Assembly (NCBI RefSeq): GCF_020405205.1
Contig: NZ_CP084469.1
Location: 2,542,001 to 2,606,000 of the forward strand
Reading direction: 5' to 3'
Origin: Natrinema salinisoli
GTDB taxonomy: Archaea > Halobacteriota > Halobacteria > Halobacteriales > Natrialbaceae
Length of the DNA stretch: 64,000 bases
The position numbers were made by a program, and so were the translations under genes. The notes below the pieces were generated by a model. The model did not search any database. It was not told the DNA's origin and saw only the letters and a list, made by a program, of their open reading frames with translations. This document shows positions 27,445 to 35,389 of this stretch, piece by piece. Positions within the stretch are counted from its first letter, which is position 1, and every line of letters begins with the position of its first letter.

Positions 27445-28470
27445 ATGAAGGCAGTCCAATTCGACGAGCACGGCGACACGGACGTTATCGAGTACGGCGA
27501 GTATCCCGATCCCGAGATCGACCGGGACGAGGTACTGGTCGACATCAAAGCGGCCGCACTCAACCACCTGGACATCTGGACGCGACGGGGGATGCCGGGA
27601 ATCGACCTCGAGATGCCCCACATTCCGGGCAGCGACGGGGCCGGCGTCGTCGAGGACGTCGGCGAGGACGTCACCCGCTTCGAGGAGGGCGATCACGTCG
27701 CGGTTTCTGCCGGCGTCGGCGATCTCCGGATGGACGACCCGACACTCGACCCGCGCTTTCACATCATCGGCGAGCACGTCACCGGCGTCCACTCCGAGTA
27801 CGCCGCCGTCCCCGAGGACAACCTGATTCCCGTCCCCGATCACGTCGACTGGTCGGTCGCCGGCTCGAGCTGTCTGGTCTTCCAGACCGCCTGGCGGATG
27901 CTCATCGAGCGTGCGGAGCTCGAGGCCGGCGAGGACGTGCTCGTGCTGGGCGCGAGCGGCGGGGTCGGTCACGCCGCGCTCCAGATCGCCGATTACGCGG
28001 GCGCGGAGGTCTATGCCACCGGGAGCACGGAGGAGAAGCTCGACTACGCCGAGGAACACGGCGCGGACCACGTCTGTAACTACGAGGAAGAGGACTTCGC
28101 GGACTGGGTCCTCGAGGAGACGGGCGGCCGCGGCGTCGACGTCGTCGTCGAGCACGTCGGCGCGCCAACCTGGCAGAACTCGCTCAAGAGCCTCACCAAG
28201 GGCGGCCGCCTCGTCACCTGCGGCGGGACCGGCGGCGGCAACCCCGAGACGGACATTCCGCGCATCTTCTGGAACCAGCTCCAGATTATCGGGTCGACGA
28301 TGGCCACGCCCGGTCAGGTTGACGACGTCATGGAACTCGTCTGGGACGGCACCTTCGAGCCCGCGATCCGCGAGGAGCTGCCGATGAGCGAGACGGCCCG
28401 CGCACACGAGATCATCCAGAACCGGGAAGGGTTCGGGAAGGTCGTCGTCCGGCCGGACAGCGAACTCTAG
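27445..28470 (+). CDS. Zinc-type medium-chain dehydrogenase / quinone oxidoreductase-like
   Basis: The 341-residue MDR-superfamily protein has a GroES-like N-terminal domain (MKAVQFDEHGDTDVIEYGEY) and a Rossmann domain with GASGGVGHAALQIA (about residues 168-181). The usual catalytic zinc Cys is not obvious, so quinone-reductase-like activity with NADPH is more likely than a zinc alcohol dehydrogenase. The substrate is unknown. A TATA-like GTTATCC lies about 30 bases upstream; the ATG after GTGTGT is used. Confidence 0.9.
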   Translation: MKAVQFDEHGDTDVIEYGEYPDPEIDRDEVLVDIKAAALNHLDIWTRRGMPGIDLEMPHIPGSDGAGVVEDVGEDVTRFEEGDHVAVSAGVGDLRMDDPTLDPRFHIIGEHVTGVHSEYAAVPEDNLIPVPDHVDWSVAGSSCLVFQTAWRMLIERAELEAGEDVLVLGASGGVGHAALQIADYAGAEVYATGSTEEKLDYAEEHGADHVCNYEEEDFADWVLEETGGRGVDVVVEHVGAPTWQNSLKSLTKGGRLVTCGGTGGGNPETDIPRIFWNQLQIIGSTMATPGQVDDVMELVWDGTFEPAIREELPMSETARAHEIIQNREGFGKVVVRPDSEL

Positions 28471-28563
28471 TCGGGATCGTTCGCCGTCGACCTGTACGTG
28501 ACCGATACCCTGCAGGGTTGGCCAACCGTGAGGGCTTTTACTGTGCGGTCGAACGGTTCGATT

Positions 28564-28884
28564 GTGAGCTCGAGCGACGACGGCGGGTACGTCCACGATC
28601 CATCGGCCTTCGACGCCGATTCGGGCGGCGAACAGAAGGGCGACGAGCCGGCCGACGGCAGCGAGGGTGGCGGACCGGCCCATCCCGCGACGGTCGACCG
28701 CGAGTTCGACTGGCGCGGCTGGATCCTCGTCGGCGTCCTGTTCTTCGCGTTTATCGTCGCCCCGACCGCGATCTACCTCGTCCCGCCGGGCGCGGAGGGG
28801 TATCGCTTCGCGCTGTTGATTCTCCCGCTGGCACCCGCACTCTTGCTGGCGATTACGGCCGTCTGGGCGACGACGCGGCCCTGA
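28564..28884 (+). CDS. Small two-helix membrane protein with acidic N-terminus
   Basis: The 106-residue protein starts with GTG (V-SSSDDGGYVHDPSAFDAD). About 50 acidic, Gly-rich cytoplasmic residues are followed by two helices (WILVGVLFFAFIVAPTAIYL and ALLILPLAPALLLAITAVWA). A TTTTAC box about 28 bases upstream of the GTG supports a leaderless GTG start. It is conserved-looking but of unknown function. Confidence 0.72.
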   Translation: MSSSDDGGYVHDPSAFDADSGGEQKGDEPADGSEGGGPAHPATVDREFDWRGWILVGVLFFAFIVAPTAIYLVPPGAEGYRFALLILPLAPALLLAITAVWATTRP

Positions 28885-28958
28885 CCGGCGAGTACCTGTC
28901 GGACTCGAGGCGGACGCTACGTCGGCGAACGGATCGGAGGAAAAATCGAACCGGCGAG

Positions 28959-29276
28959 CTACGCCTCTGCGTTGCGAACGCGTTCGAGCCGGTCGAGCAC
29001 GGACGAGCCGGGAGCGACGTCCCGGTCGGGTGTCTCCTCCTGGTCGACGTACGCGGCTACCACGTCGTAGATGCGGTCGGCCTGCGGGGCAGTGAGTCGG
29101 TCCGTGTCGCCGTCGGTCTCGAGCGTCTCGACTCCCTCGAGTACCCATTCCGGCGGTGTTTCGTCCGCGTCGAGCGCCTCGTCGAGGCGGTTCGACAGGA
29201 CGTGGTGGACGACCCACTGCTCGTCTCTGGAGAGCGTGACTTCGTACGTCTCGGTTTCCGGTGGTGAGGAGCTCAT
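28959..29276 (-). CDS. Conserved haloarchaeal acidic protein
   Basis: The 105-residue soluble helical protein is MSSSPPETETYEVTLSRDEQ... with a segment VVHHVLSNRLDEALDAD and a C-terminal helix ending RVRNAEA. It is found as a hypothetical family in Haloarchaea; I do not recall a firm name. A candidate TATA (CTTATTATG) lies about 60 bases upstream. Convergent with the preceding gene. Confidence 0.7.
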   Translation of the reverse strand: MSSSPPETETYEVTLSRDEQWVVHHVLSNRLDEALDADETPPEWVLEGVETLETDGDTDRLTAPQADRIYDVVAAYVDQEETPDRDVAPGSSVLDRLERVRNAEA

Positions 29277-29505
29277 TTCGTCAGTCTGGACCTGTTTCGT
29301 CGGTCCTCAACCAACGCTACGAACAGCTGCATAATAAGCCTTGTTACCGCATGTCATACTTGCGGTGTTCGGTCGGGGACTCCTGCGGGGCGATACGGAA
29401 ACCGCGTCGGGGACGGCGCTTCGTTTCGCGTCGGTGGACAGTTCGCCCGGCGATCAAAAGCTACTAACAGAATCGCGCCCAGTAGGCTGACAGGAGCCGA
29501 CGCTG

Positions 29506-30576
29506 ATGGACTTCGCGACGATATCCGGGAAGATCGCGACCGGACGCATCGGACACGCGCTCTCACGACTCGTCCCCGCCACGTCGATCTGGGAGCGCGA
29601 GTGGGACGTCTGCTGCGTGCTCGACGGCTGCCGCCTCGATCTCATGCGCGAGGTCGCCGCGGCCGGCCACGACGCGCTTCCCGGCCCCGAGGGCGTGGAC
29701 TCGCTGTGGTCGGTCGGCTCGCAGTCCGCCGAGTGGATGGACCGCACCTTCGCGCCCGAGTACCGCGAGGAGATGGCTCGGACCGCCTACGTCACCGGCA
29801 ACCCCTTCTCCTCGCAGTCGTGCGAACACATCCTCATCACCTCCGACGACGTGCTCCCGCTCGAGGCCGACGACTTCGGCGTCTTCCACGAGGCCTGGCG
29901 CGAGGAGTGGGTCGACGACGACATCTCGACGATTCCGCCCGACTCGCTGACCGACGCCGCGATCGCGATCTGGCGGGCGCGGGAGGAGCTGGGCATCGAC
30001 CGCGTACTCGTCCACTACATGCAACCTCACGCGCCGTTCCGGTCGCAGCCGGGGTGGTTCTTCGGCTCGGCCGACATCGAACACTGGGGGCAGTTCACCG
30101 ACGGGGACGACGAGGACGAGATCGACCTCGAGGACCTCGAGCCCGCGGAACGCGAGGCGCTCGAGGCGCTGGCCGAGGCCGAAGCCAAGGAAGACGACGA
30201 TACGGACTCGATGAACGACCCCTGGATCAAACTGCGGAACGGCGAGCTCGCCGCCGACGCGGTCTGGGCGGCCTACCGGGACAACCTCGAGTGGGTGCTC
30301 GACGACGTCGCGCGACTCCTCGCGAACTGCGACGGGCGGGTCGCGATGACCAGCGATCACGGCAACGCGATCGGGGAGTACGGCGTCTGGTCGCACCCGC
30401 CCGGAACGCCGGTGCCGGCGCTCCGACGGGTTCCGTGGGTCGTCCGTGAGGGGCACGATCGAGGGGCCTGCGAGCCCGCGCTTCCCGACGGGATTCGTGA
30501 GACCAGCACCGACGACGAGACCGCGACGGACGGCACCGAAATCGAATCGCGCCTCGAGGCGCTGGGGTATCGGTGA
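29506..30576 (+). CDS. Alkaline-phosphatase/sulfatase-superfamily protein
   Basis: The 356-residue protein has the superfamily layout: CCVLDGCRLDLM at the first metal strand (about residues 37-48), HYMQPHAPF in the middle and SDHGNAIGEYG near residue 285 with the second metal site. This haloarchaeal branch is common beside glycosyltransferases and is thought to act on phosphate- or sulfate-bearing glycans or lipids. A Shine-Dalgarno-like AGGAG lies 9 bases before the ATG, unusual among its leaderless neighbours. Its stop overlaps the next start. Confidence 0.85.
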   Translation: MDFATISGKIATGRIGHALSRLVPATSIWEREWDVCCVLDGCRLDLMREVAAAGHDALPGPEGVDSLWSVGSQSAEWMDRTFAPEYREEMARTAYVTGNPFSSQSCEHILITSDDVLPLEADDFGVFHEAWREEWVDDDISTIPPDSLTDAAIAIWRAREELGIDRVLVHYMQPHAPFRSQPGWFFGSADIEHWGQFTDGDDEDEIDLEDLEPAEREALEALAEAEAKEDDDTDSMNDPWIKLRNGELAADAVWAAYRDNLEWVLDDVARLLANCDGRVAMTSDHGNAIGEYGVWSHPPGTPVPALRRVPWVVREGHDRGACEPALPDGIRETSTDDETATDGTEIESRLEALGYR

Positions 30577-31301
30577 CGAGTACGCTCCGGGATGCGATTT
30601 ACGCCGTTCGGAAGGCCCGATTGGGGCTCGAGCGCCGCCGGCTCGATTACGGGCGGGAGACGCGCGAGCGGGCCGACCGGCTGGCCGAGGTGCTCCCGGC
30701 GTCGGCCGCCGAACTTCGAGCGTACGAGCGGGAGTATGACGACCTCGAGTGGTTCCACGAGGCCTACGCCGACCGCGTCGACGAGATTCACGAGGCCGGC
30801 GTCGCGACCGACACGACGCACTGGCGCGACGGGGTGACGCTGTACGTCGTCTGTCGCGCGCTCGAGGTCGAGACGGTCGTCGAGACCGGCGTGCTGTTCG
30901 GCTCGTTCGACGCACACATCCTCGCCGCAATGTGCGAGAACGGCGGCGGGACGCTGCACGCGGTGGATCTGCCCGGCGGACCGCCGGGGCCGTTCGAATA
31001 CGGCCATCTGATCCCGGATCGCTGTCGCGGCCGGTGGGTGCTGCATCAAGGTGACGCGCGGGAGGTTTTGCCGGAACTGCTCGAGCACGTCGGTCCCGTC
31101 GATCTCTTTTTGCACGACTCGGACCACCGGCTGCCACACATGCGCTTCGAGTACGAGACTGCGCTTTCGCATTTGGAGTCCGGCGGCGTGCTCGCGAGTC
31201 ACGACGTGCGGCTCTCGAGGCTGTTCGATCAGTTCACCGATGCCAACGGGCTGCAGTCGTGCGTGGTCTGCGATACGGGGATCGCGCGGCGACCGCGCTA
31301 G
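30573..31301 (+). CDS. Class I SAM-dependent methyltransferase
   Basis: The 242-residue protein has motif I in VETGVLFGSFDAHILAAM (near residue 107), the acidic ribose-binding part LHAVDLPGG, and DLFLHDSDH as the motif IV/V region. It resembles Methyltransf_24-type enzymes that methylate sugars in surface polysaccharides. It starts with GTG, overlapping the phosphatase-like gene (GTGA), so the two are coupled. The stop shares a CTAG with the stop of the convergent regulator gene. Confidence 0.82.
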   Translation: MTSTLRDAIYAVRKARLGLERRRLDYGRETRERADRLAEVLPASAAELRAYEREYDDLEWFHEAYADRVDEIHEAGVATDTTHWRDGVTLYVVCRALEVETVVETGVLFGSFDAHILAAMCENGGGTLHAVDLPGGPPGPFEYGHLIPDRCRGRWVLHQGDAREVLPELLEHVGPVDLFLHDSDHRLPHMRFEYETALSHLESGGVLASHDVRLSRLFDQFTDANGLQSCVVCDTGIARRPR

Positions 31302-31759
31302 GACTCGTCTCGAGTCCCGGTCGCCCCATCCACCTGCTCCTCTCGAACGGCCCCCTCCTCCACCGCGTCGTCGCCCTCGGCTCGCAAGTCACGGAAGACG
31401 GCGAGCCGATCGGCCTGCCGGCAGAGCATCTCGCGCCCGGTATCGGTGAGGCGATAGGCGGGGACGCTGCTGCCGCGTTCGTCCCGCGGTATGACGAGGC
31501 CGCGACCGACGAGCGCGCGCAGGTTCGGCTCGAGTCGGGCGCGGCTCACCGTCGGATACCAGTGCTCGAGGGTCCACGCGATTCCCGAGGGGTACCCGGC
31601 GTAGCCGTCGCGCTCGCGGCGGGCGACGGCCTCGAGACAGTCGCGCTGGAAGCCGGTGAGTTCGATCCACGCGCGCCGGCCGTCTGTTGTGTGTTCGTTG
31701 GTGGGTGATTCGGCTGCTCGAGCGGGGGGTTCAAGGTCCCGCGAATCGTCGTCTGGCAT
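31298..31759 (-). CDS. PadR-like/winged-helix transcriptional regulator
   Basis: The 153-residue protein has an acidic linker start (MPDDDSRDLEPPARAAESP). A winged helix from about residue 30 follows (WIELTGFQRDCLEAVARRER ... IPRDERGSSVPAYRLTDTGREML), whose end is the typical wing 'YRLTDTGREML'. It should bind DNA as a dimer. An upstream ATG at 31786 is an alternative start. It marks the boundary before the AT-richer patch. Confidence 0.82.
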   Translation of the reverse strand: MPDDDSRDLEPPARAAESPTNEHTTDGRRAWIELTGFQRDCLEAVARRERDGYAGYPSGIAWTLEHWYPTVSRARLEPNLRALVGRGLVIPRDERGSSVPAYRLTDTGREMLCRQADRLAVFRDLRAEGDDAVEEGAVREEQVDGATGTRDES

Positions 31760-31985
31760 GGCTTTCGGGTGGTTTACGGAAGCCACGCGGGCCGGTGTTC
31801 AGCCACCGGGTCCGCATTTTCGGGACCGATTCGGGTAGCTGTGGGTCCGTCTGGCCTCCGTTATTCTGACCAACAGTATAATGTAACTCATATTTGATGC
31901 CATACAGACTCAAATAGAGACAATATGGCACCATTCTACTGCATGCCACCTGAAGTTATGACTGGAAAGCGTGACCATCGACTGA

Positions 31986-32252
31986 ATGCGCCCGCTGGTT
32001 TCGTGGATGACGAAGTCTGATCCCGTAATTCTCGAGGTCTTTGAGGAAGCAGGGATCGCGATCCCGCCAGCGGTTGCAGAATTCAATTTGGAAGGTATTT
32101 CGAAGTCTACGATCAGTCGACGCCTTCCAGTTTTAGTGGACCACGGGTTATTGGAACGAGTAGACGAGGAACGAGGCTACTACCGAATTACGGATCGGGG
32201 TCGTGCTTATCTCGGAGGCGAATTAGAGAGCGACGACCTTGAACCATCATAA
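31986..32252 (+). CDS. Winged-helix protein related to phiH1 repressors
   Basis: The 88-residue protein MRPLVSWMTKSDPVILEVFEEAGIAIPP contains a winged helix (KSTISRRLPVLVDHGLLERVDEERGYYRITDRGRAYLGGEL). The 'VSWMT..D..IL' start and the 'YYRITDRGRAYL.GEL' end are typical of the small haloarchaeal proteins named after the virus phiH1 repressor. Codon use and base composition are AT-richer than the neighbours, suggesting acquisition from a virus or plasmid. It probably represses a mobile-element gene. Confidence 0.85.
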   Translation: MRPLVSWMTKSDPVILEVFEEAGIAIPPAVAEFNLEGISKSTISRRLPVLVDHGLLERVDEERGYYRITDRGRAYLGGELESDDLEPS

Positions 32253-32577
32253 CGAACTCGTACCCACAACCCTCGGAATTCTATTTTTTGACCTTGTTAA
32301 AAATTCAGTAATTGACAGAAATTGCGTGCTGAATACAGAGGATGAGTTCAGCACGACAACTTCGTTTGATCTTATTGCGGAACAGTTTGACCAAGTCAAA
32401 TCGTCGACGGTAGTAGGTTGGGACCGCGACGCCTTGTCCGAGCGTTACTCGAGCTCATCTTCGTCATCGGTGAAAATATAGAGCCCACTAATGTTGGCTG
32501 AACAATTATTCCTCATGGTTTCCCTTCGAAGGGTAGGATCAGAAATCCACCGAGCGGATCAATACTCAAGGGAGACT
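32253..32577. other. AT-rich intergenic stretch with a repeat remnant
   Basis: About 325 bases of lower GC with T-rich runs (CTATTTTTTG at 32281). A short frame starting at a TTG overlapping the upstream stop (32239-32481) has a poly-Ser end and looks spurious. The segment 32315-32357 matches the second half of the repeat at 32853-32950 (GCGTGCTGA...TACAGAG shared), so this is probably a decayed repeat. Confidence 0.55.
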
Positions 32578-32838
32578 ATGACTAAGAACGAAAATGGGAG
32601 AATTCACCGATTTGACTCCATAGCGGACGAGACACCAACAGAGGCAGTGATCCGCAGCCACGCGTCTCTTCGAGACAAGCAACCGATAGATCTCTCTCCA
32701 TTAGCTGACGCGATTCCGTGTAACGCACTTAATGCGCTCGTCAATACTGGAGATGAGGTCACGGTGACGTTTACCTATGAGGGGACACAGACTACCGTCC
32801 ACGGCGATGGGGAGATCGTCATTCACGAGCCGGCGTAG
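32578..32838 (+). CDS. Stand-alone HalOD1 output-domain protein
   Basis: The 86-residue protein MTKNENGRIHRFDSI... is a single HalOD1 domain: SIADETPTEAVIRSHASL, DLSPLADAIPCNALNALV and the C-terminal TVHGDGEIVIHEP. HalOD1 is the haloarchaeal C-terminal output module of some sensor proteins and also occurs alone. GGGAG four bases before the ATG is SD-like. It lies in an AT-richer patch and has a paralogue at 48641-48955. Confidence 0.82.
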   Translation: MTKNENGRIHRFDSIADETPTEAVIRSHASLRDKQPIDLSPLADAIPCNALNALVNTGDEVTVTFTYEGTQTTVHGDGEIVIHEPA

Positions 32839-32852
32839 CTCAATCGGGGAGG

Positions 32853-32950
32853 TCTCGTGCGACATTCGCGCCTTGTATGCAGCGCGCTCGCAGAAACCTA
32901 CCCCGTTTCTGTTAGAAGTCGCGTGCTGACTACAGAGAATAGATGCAGCA
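32853..32950. repeat. Intergenic repeat, most complete copy
   Basis: A 98-base element beginning TCTCGTGCGACATTCGCG (32853) contains GCAGAAACCTACCCCG and a second half GTCGCGTGCTGACTACAGAG. Diverged partial copies of the first half (33492-33543) and second half (32315-32357) are in the same patch. It starts 15 bases after the HalOD1 stop. Confidence 0.6.
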
Positions 32951-33011
32951 ACCCGGCCTTGCTTATTCCAGCCGATTAGTACTGAATCAGCCGATCAGTA
33001 GATCTGCGAAT

Positions 33012-33416
33012 CTAACACTGTTCCATCGACTTCGTCCAGTAATCCACACTCCCGTTGTCGAGCAATGAGAAGCGGACACCGATACAGTTCTCATCCCCGT
33101 CAACGACGTCCGTTGTATCCACTTCGAGAGTTTCGCCGTCCATCGTCGTACAAACGACGTACTGTCCTGTTCCCTCGACGGGATTATCCACGTGGATATT
33201 CGCCGTGTCAGGTCCCGTCCCTAGCTCGTATGATTCGGACAATACTGTCTCACCGTTATCTTCCACAACTACGGTAACCTCATACGGTTCATCCCGATCA
33301 TTCCGTAACCAAACCCAAGCAAGTCTCGATTCCGTTGGTCCCAGAAAACCAACTCCAAGACAGCCCGCACTGGTAACCAAAGTACAAACTGAGAGGAGGG
33401 CATGCCGGCGCTTCAT
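33012..33416 (-). CDS. Small haloarchaeal lipoprotein
   Basis: The 134-residue exported lipoprotein begins MKRRHALLSVCTLVTSAGCLG, with a lipobox Cys at 19, and has an extracellular beta-sandwich-like part (ESRLAWVWLRNDRDEPYEVTVVVED). A twin-Arg-like RR at 3-4 is present without the full Tat pattern. Family unknown, similar to many haloarchaeal 'ig-like' lipoproteins. Codon use is AT-richer than in the core genes. Confidence 0.72.
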   Translation of the reverse strand: MKRRHALLSVCTLVTSAGCLGVGFLGPTESRLAWVWLRNDRDEPYEVTVVVEDNGETVLSESYELGTGPDTANIHVDNPVEGTGQYVVCTTMDGETLEVDTTDVVDGDENCIGVRFSLLDNGSVDYWTKSMEQC

Positions 33417-33491
33417 ATCCTACTCCACAAGTCGGCGTTGACAAGTATCTTGTCTGTACTGAGCGATCTCCACTTTCGTAGATCGGTCACA

Positions 33492-33543
33492 ATCTCGTGC
33501 CGCATTCGCGCTGTATATTCAGCACGACCGCTGAAACCTATCA
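33492..33543. repeat. Diverged copy of the intergenic repeat (first half)
   Basis: TCTCGTGCCGCATTCGCG ... TATTCAGCACGACCGCTGAAACCTATC aligns with the first half of the element at 32853 with most positions kept (identical TCTCGTGC, CATTCGCGC and GAAACCTA blocks). It lies between the lipoprotein gene and the end of the glycosidase-like gene. Confidence 0.55.
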
Positions 33544-33613
33544 CCTACGGAAAGATTCAACAAAGCCATTTCTGACTGTTCCAGTACATCAGGACGTACC
33601 CGCTCGGATCAGT

Positions 33614-34669
33614 TCATTCAAATACCGAGTCAGTAAACAGATCCGAAGCTCCCGACAGCCCCGACAACGCATCCGCAGCCAACACCGCAGCCCCGCCGGT
33701 CCACGTCGGCCGGTCGCCCGGCCAGAACTCCTCGTCCTCGAACTGGTAGCCCGTCCAGAAGACGCCCTCGTCGTCGGTCCACTGGAAGAGCCACTCGTAG
33801 ATCTCGCGCGCCCGTTCGCGCTCCCCCACCGCGGCCAGCGAGAGCACGAGCTCGCAGGACTCGGCGACGGTCACCCACGGCTCGTCCGCGACGCAGCGAC
33901 AGCCCAGCCCCGCCTCGAGGTACCGATCGAACCCGGCCTCGAGCCGCTGTCGGCCCGGCTCGCCGGTCACGACCCCACAGAGGACGGGATAGAACCAGTC
34001 CATCGCGTAGCGGGATTTGCTCTCCCACGTCCGGTCGAACCGGTCGGGTCGCTCGCGGATCGCCGCGCCGAGGTCGGCGCGGGCCTCGAGCCAGCGCTCA
34101 CGCTCGGCCTCGTGGCCGAGTTCGGCCGCGATCGCCGCGCCGCAGGCCAGGCTCTTGTAGAGCGAGGCGCAGCCGGCGACCAGCGCGTCCTCGTAGACCT
34201 CGCCGTCCGCGCCGACGGCCCAGTAGATCTCGCCGGTCGGGGCCTGCCGGGCGCACGCGAACGCGAGGGCGTCGCGAACGGTCGGCCAGAGGGACTCGAG
34301 GAACTGCCGATCGCCGGTACAGCGGTAGTGGTGCCAGACGCCGACGGCGACGTAGGCGCTGCGGTGGGTCTCCTTGCGCGGCTCGTCGCCGGCGTGGGCC
34401 CCGTCGTCCTCGTCCGTATTGCCGTAGGTGGCCCACAGCCCGCCGTCGTCGTGCTGGGCCTCGGCGATCCAGTCGTAGGCGCGGCGGGCGGCCTCGTCCC
34501 GGCCCGCGACGGACAGCCCCATCGCGCTTTCGACGTGATCCCAGGGGTCGGCCGGCCCGTCGGGATACCACGGGATGAGCCCGTCCGAGCGCTGCACGCG
34601 CTCGATGTAGTCGACCGCGGGCTCGAGCCCCCAGTCGGCCAGCGACCGTCCCGACGACACGTTGCTCAC
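33614..34669 (-). CDS. Alpha/alpha-barrel glycosidase-like protein
   Basis: The 351-residue protein has repeats of the six-hairpin fold: LIPWYPDGPADPWDHVESAMGL, WIAEAQHDDGGLWATYGN, THRSAYVAVGVWHHYRCTGD and similar. Such folds occur in GH15-like glucoamylases, mannan enzymes and squalene/prenyl cyclases; haloarchaeal versions are annotated 'prenyltransferase/squalene oxidase-like'. Acidic residues in W.HVESA and the WFYPVLCG region are candidates for catalysis. The GTG start overlaps the methyltransferase stop (GTGA), linking it to a glycan gene cluster. Confidence 0.75.
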   Translation of the reverse strand: MSNVSSGRSLADWGLEPAVDYIERVQRSDGLIPWYPDGPADPWDHVESAMGLSVAGRDEAARRAYDWIAEAQHDDGGLWATYGNTDEDDGAHAGDEPRKETHRSAYVAVGVWHHYRCTGDRQFLESLWPTVRDALAFACARQAPTGEIYWAVGADGEVYEDALVAGCASLYKSLACGAAIAAELGHEAERERWLEARADLGAAIRERPDRFDRTWESKSRYAMDWFYPVLCGVVTGEPGRQRLEAGFDRYLEAGLGCRCVADEPWVTVAESCELVLSLAAVGERERAREIYEWLFQWTDDEGVFWTGYQFEDEEFWPGDRPTWTGGAAVLAADALSGLSGASDLFTDSVFE

Positions 34670-35388
34670 GCTCGCCCCTCCAGTTCGAAGTAGTAGACGA
34701 CGCTCTTGCCGACCACCGGGTCCAGCGCCCGCTCGAGCAGTCGGACGGGTCGCGGCGATTCCAGCACGTCCCACTCGAGGAACCGATCGTAGGCCCGCAG
34801 CGGGAGCGGGGCCTCCCCCCGCTCGTCGCGGTCCCACCAGAGGCACTTCAGCCACCAGTAGGGCGCGTGCAGGGCGTGGGCGAAGTGGCCGTCGACCCGC
34901 CGGAATCCGCGCTGCTCGATGGCGGCCTGTAACTCCTCGCGGTCGAAGATACGGACGTGTCCGCCCTCGACTTCGTGGTACTCCTCGGAGAGCGCCCAAC
35001 AGATCCGTTCGGGGCCGGCTCGAGGCACGCTCACCGCGAGCGAGCCGCCGGGCGCACAGACCCGCCGGAGCTCGTCGATGGCCGACTCGTAGTCGGGCAG
35101 GTGCTCGAGGACCTCGGTACAGCAGACGACGTCGAACGCGCCGTCCTCGAAGGGGAGTCGCAACGCGTCCCCCGAGCAGAAGGTTACCGGGACGTCCGAC
35201 TCCGGCGCGATGTACTCCTCGTGGTCCTCCCGGGCTGCAATCAGGTTCTCCCGCCCCAGATCGAGCCCGACGACCTCCGCGACGTTCTCGAGGGCGGCGG
35301 CGTGGACGTGGCGGCCCTCGCCGCAGCCGACGTCCAGAACGCGCATGTCCGGAGTCAGCGTCAGCCGGTCGAAATCGATCGTCTCCAT
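34666..35388 (-). CDS. Class I SAM-dependent methyltransferase
   Basis: The 240-residue protein has motif I LDVGCGEGRHVHAAAL (about residues 18-33), an acidic residue at GLDLGREN, and CTEVLEHLPDYESAIDELRRV as motif IV/V. It resembles UbiE-like or sugar methyltransferases. It sits between the glycosyltransferase and the barrel protein, one base after the former and overlapping the latter, so it should act on the same glycan. Confidence 0.88.
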   Translation of the reverse strand: METIDFDRLTLTPDMRVLDVGCGEGRHVHAAALENVAEVVGLDLGRENLIAAREDHEEYIAPESDVPVTFCSGDALRLPFEDGAFDVVCCTEVLEHLPDYESAIDELRRVCAPGGSLAVSVPRAGPERICWALSEEYHEVEGGHVRIFDREELQAAIEQRGFRRVDGHFAHALHAPYWWLKCLWWDRDERGEAPLPLRAYDRFLEWDVLESPRPVRLLERALDPVVGKSVVYYFELEGRA

Positions 35389-35389
35389 C

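Noticed and set aside
27415-29217. 600-codon minus-strand frame
   Set aside because: Crosses several real genes and an intergenic region with codon use typical of antisense frames.
32239-32481. 80-codon frame starting with TTG after the winged-helix gene
   Set aside because: Weak start overlapping the upstream stop, a poly-Ser end and repeat-derived content; better explained as decayed repeat DNA.
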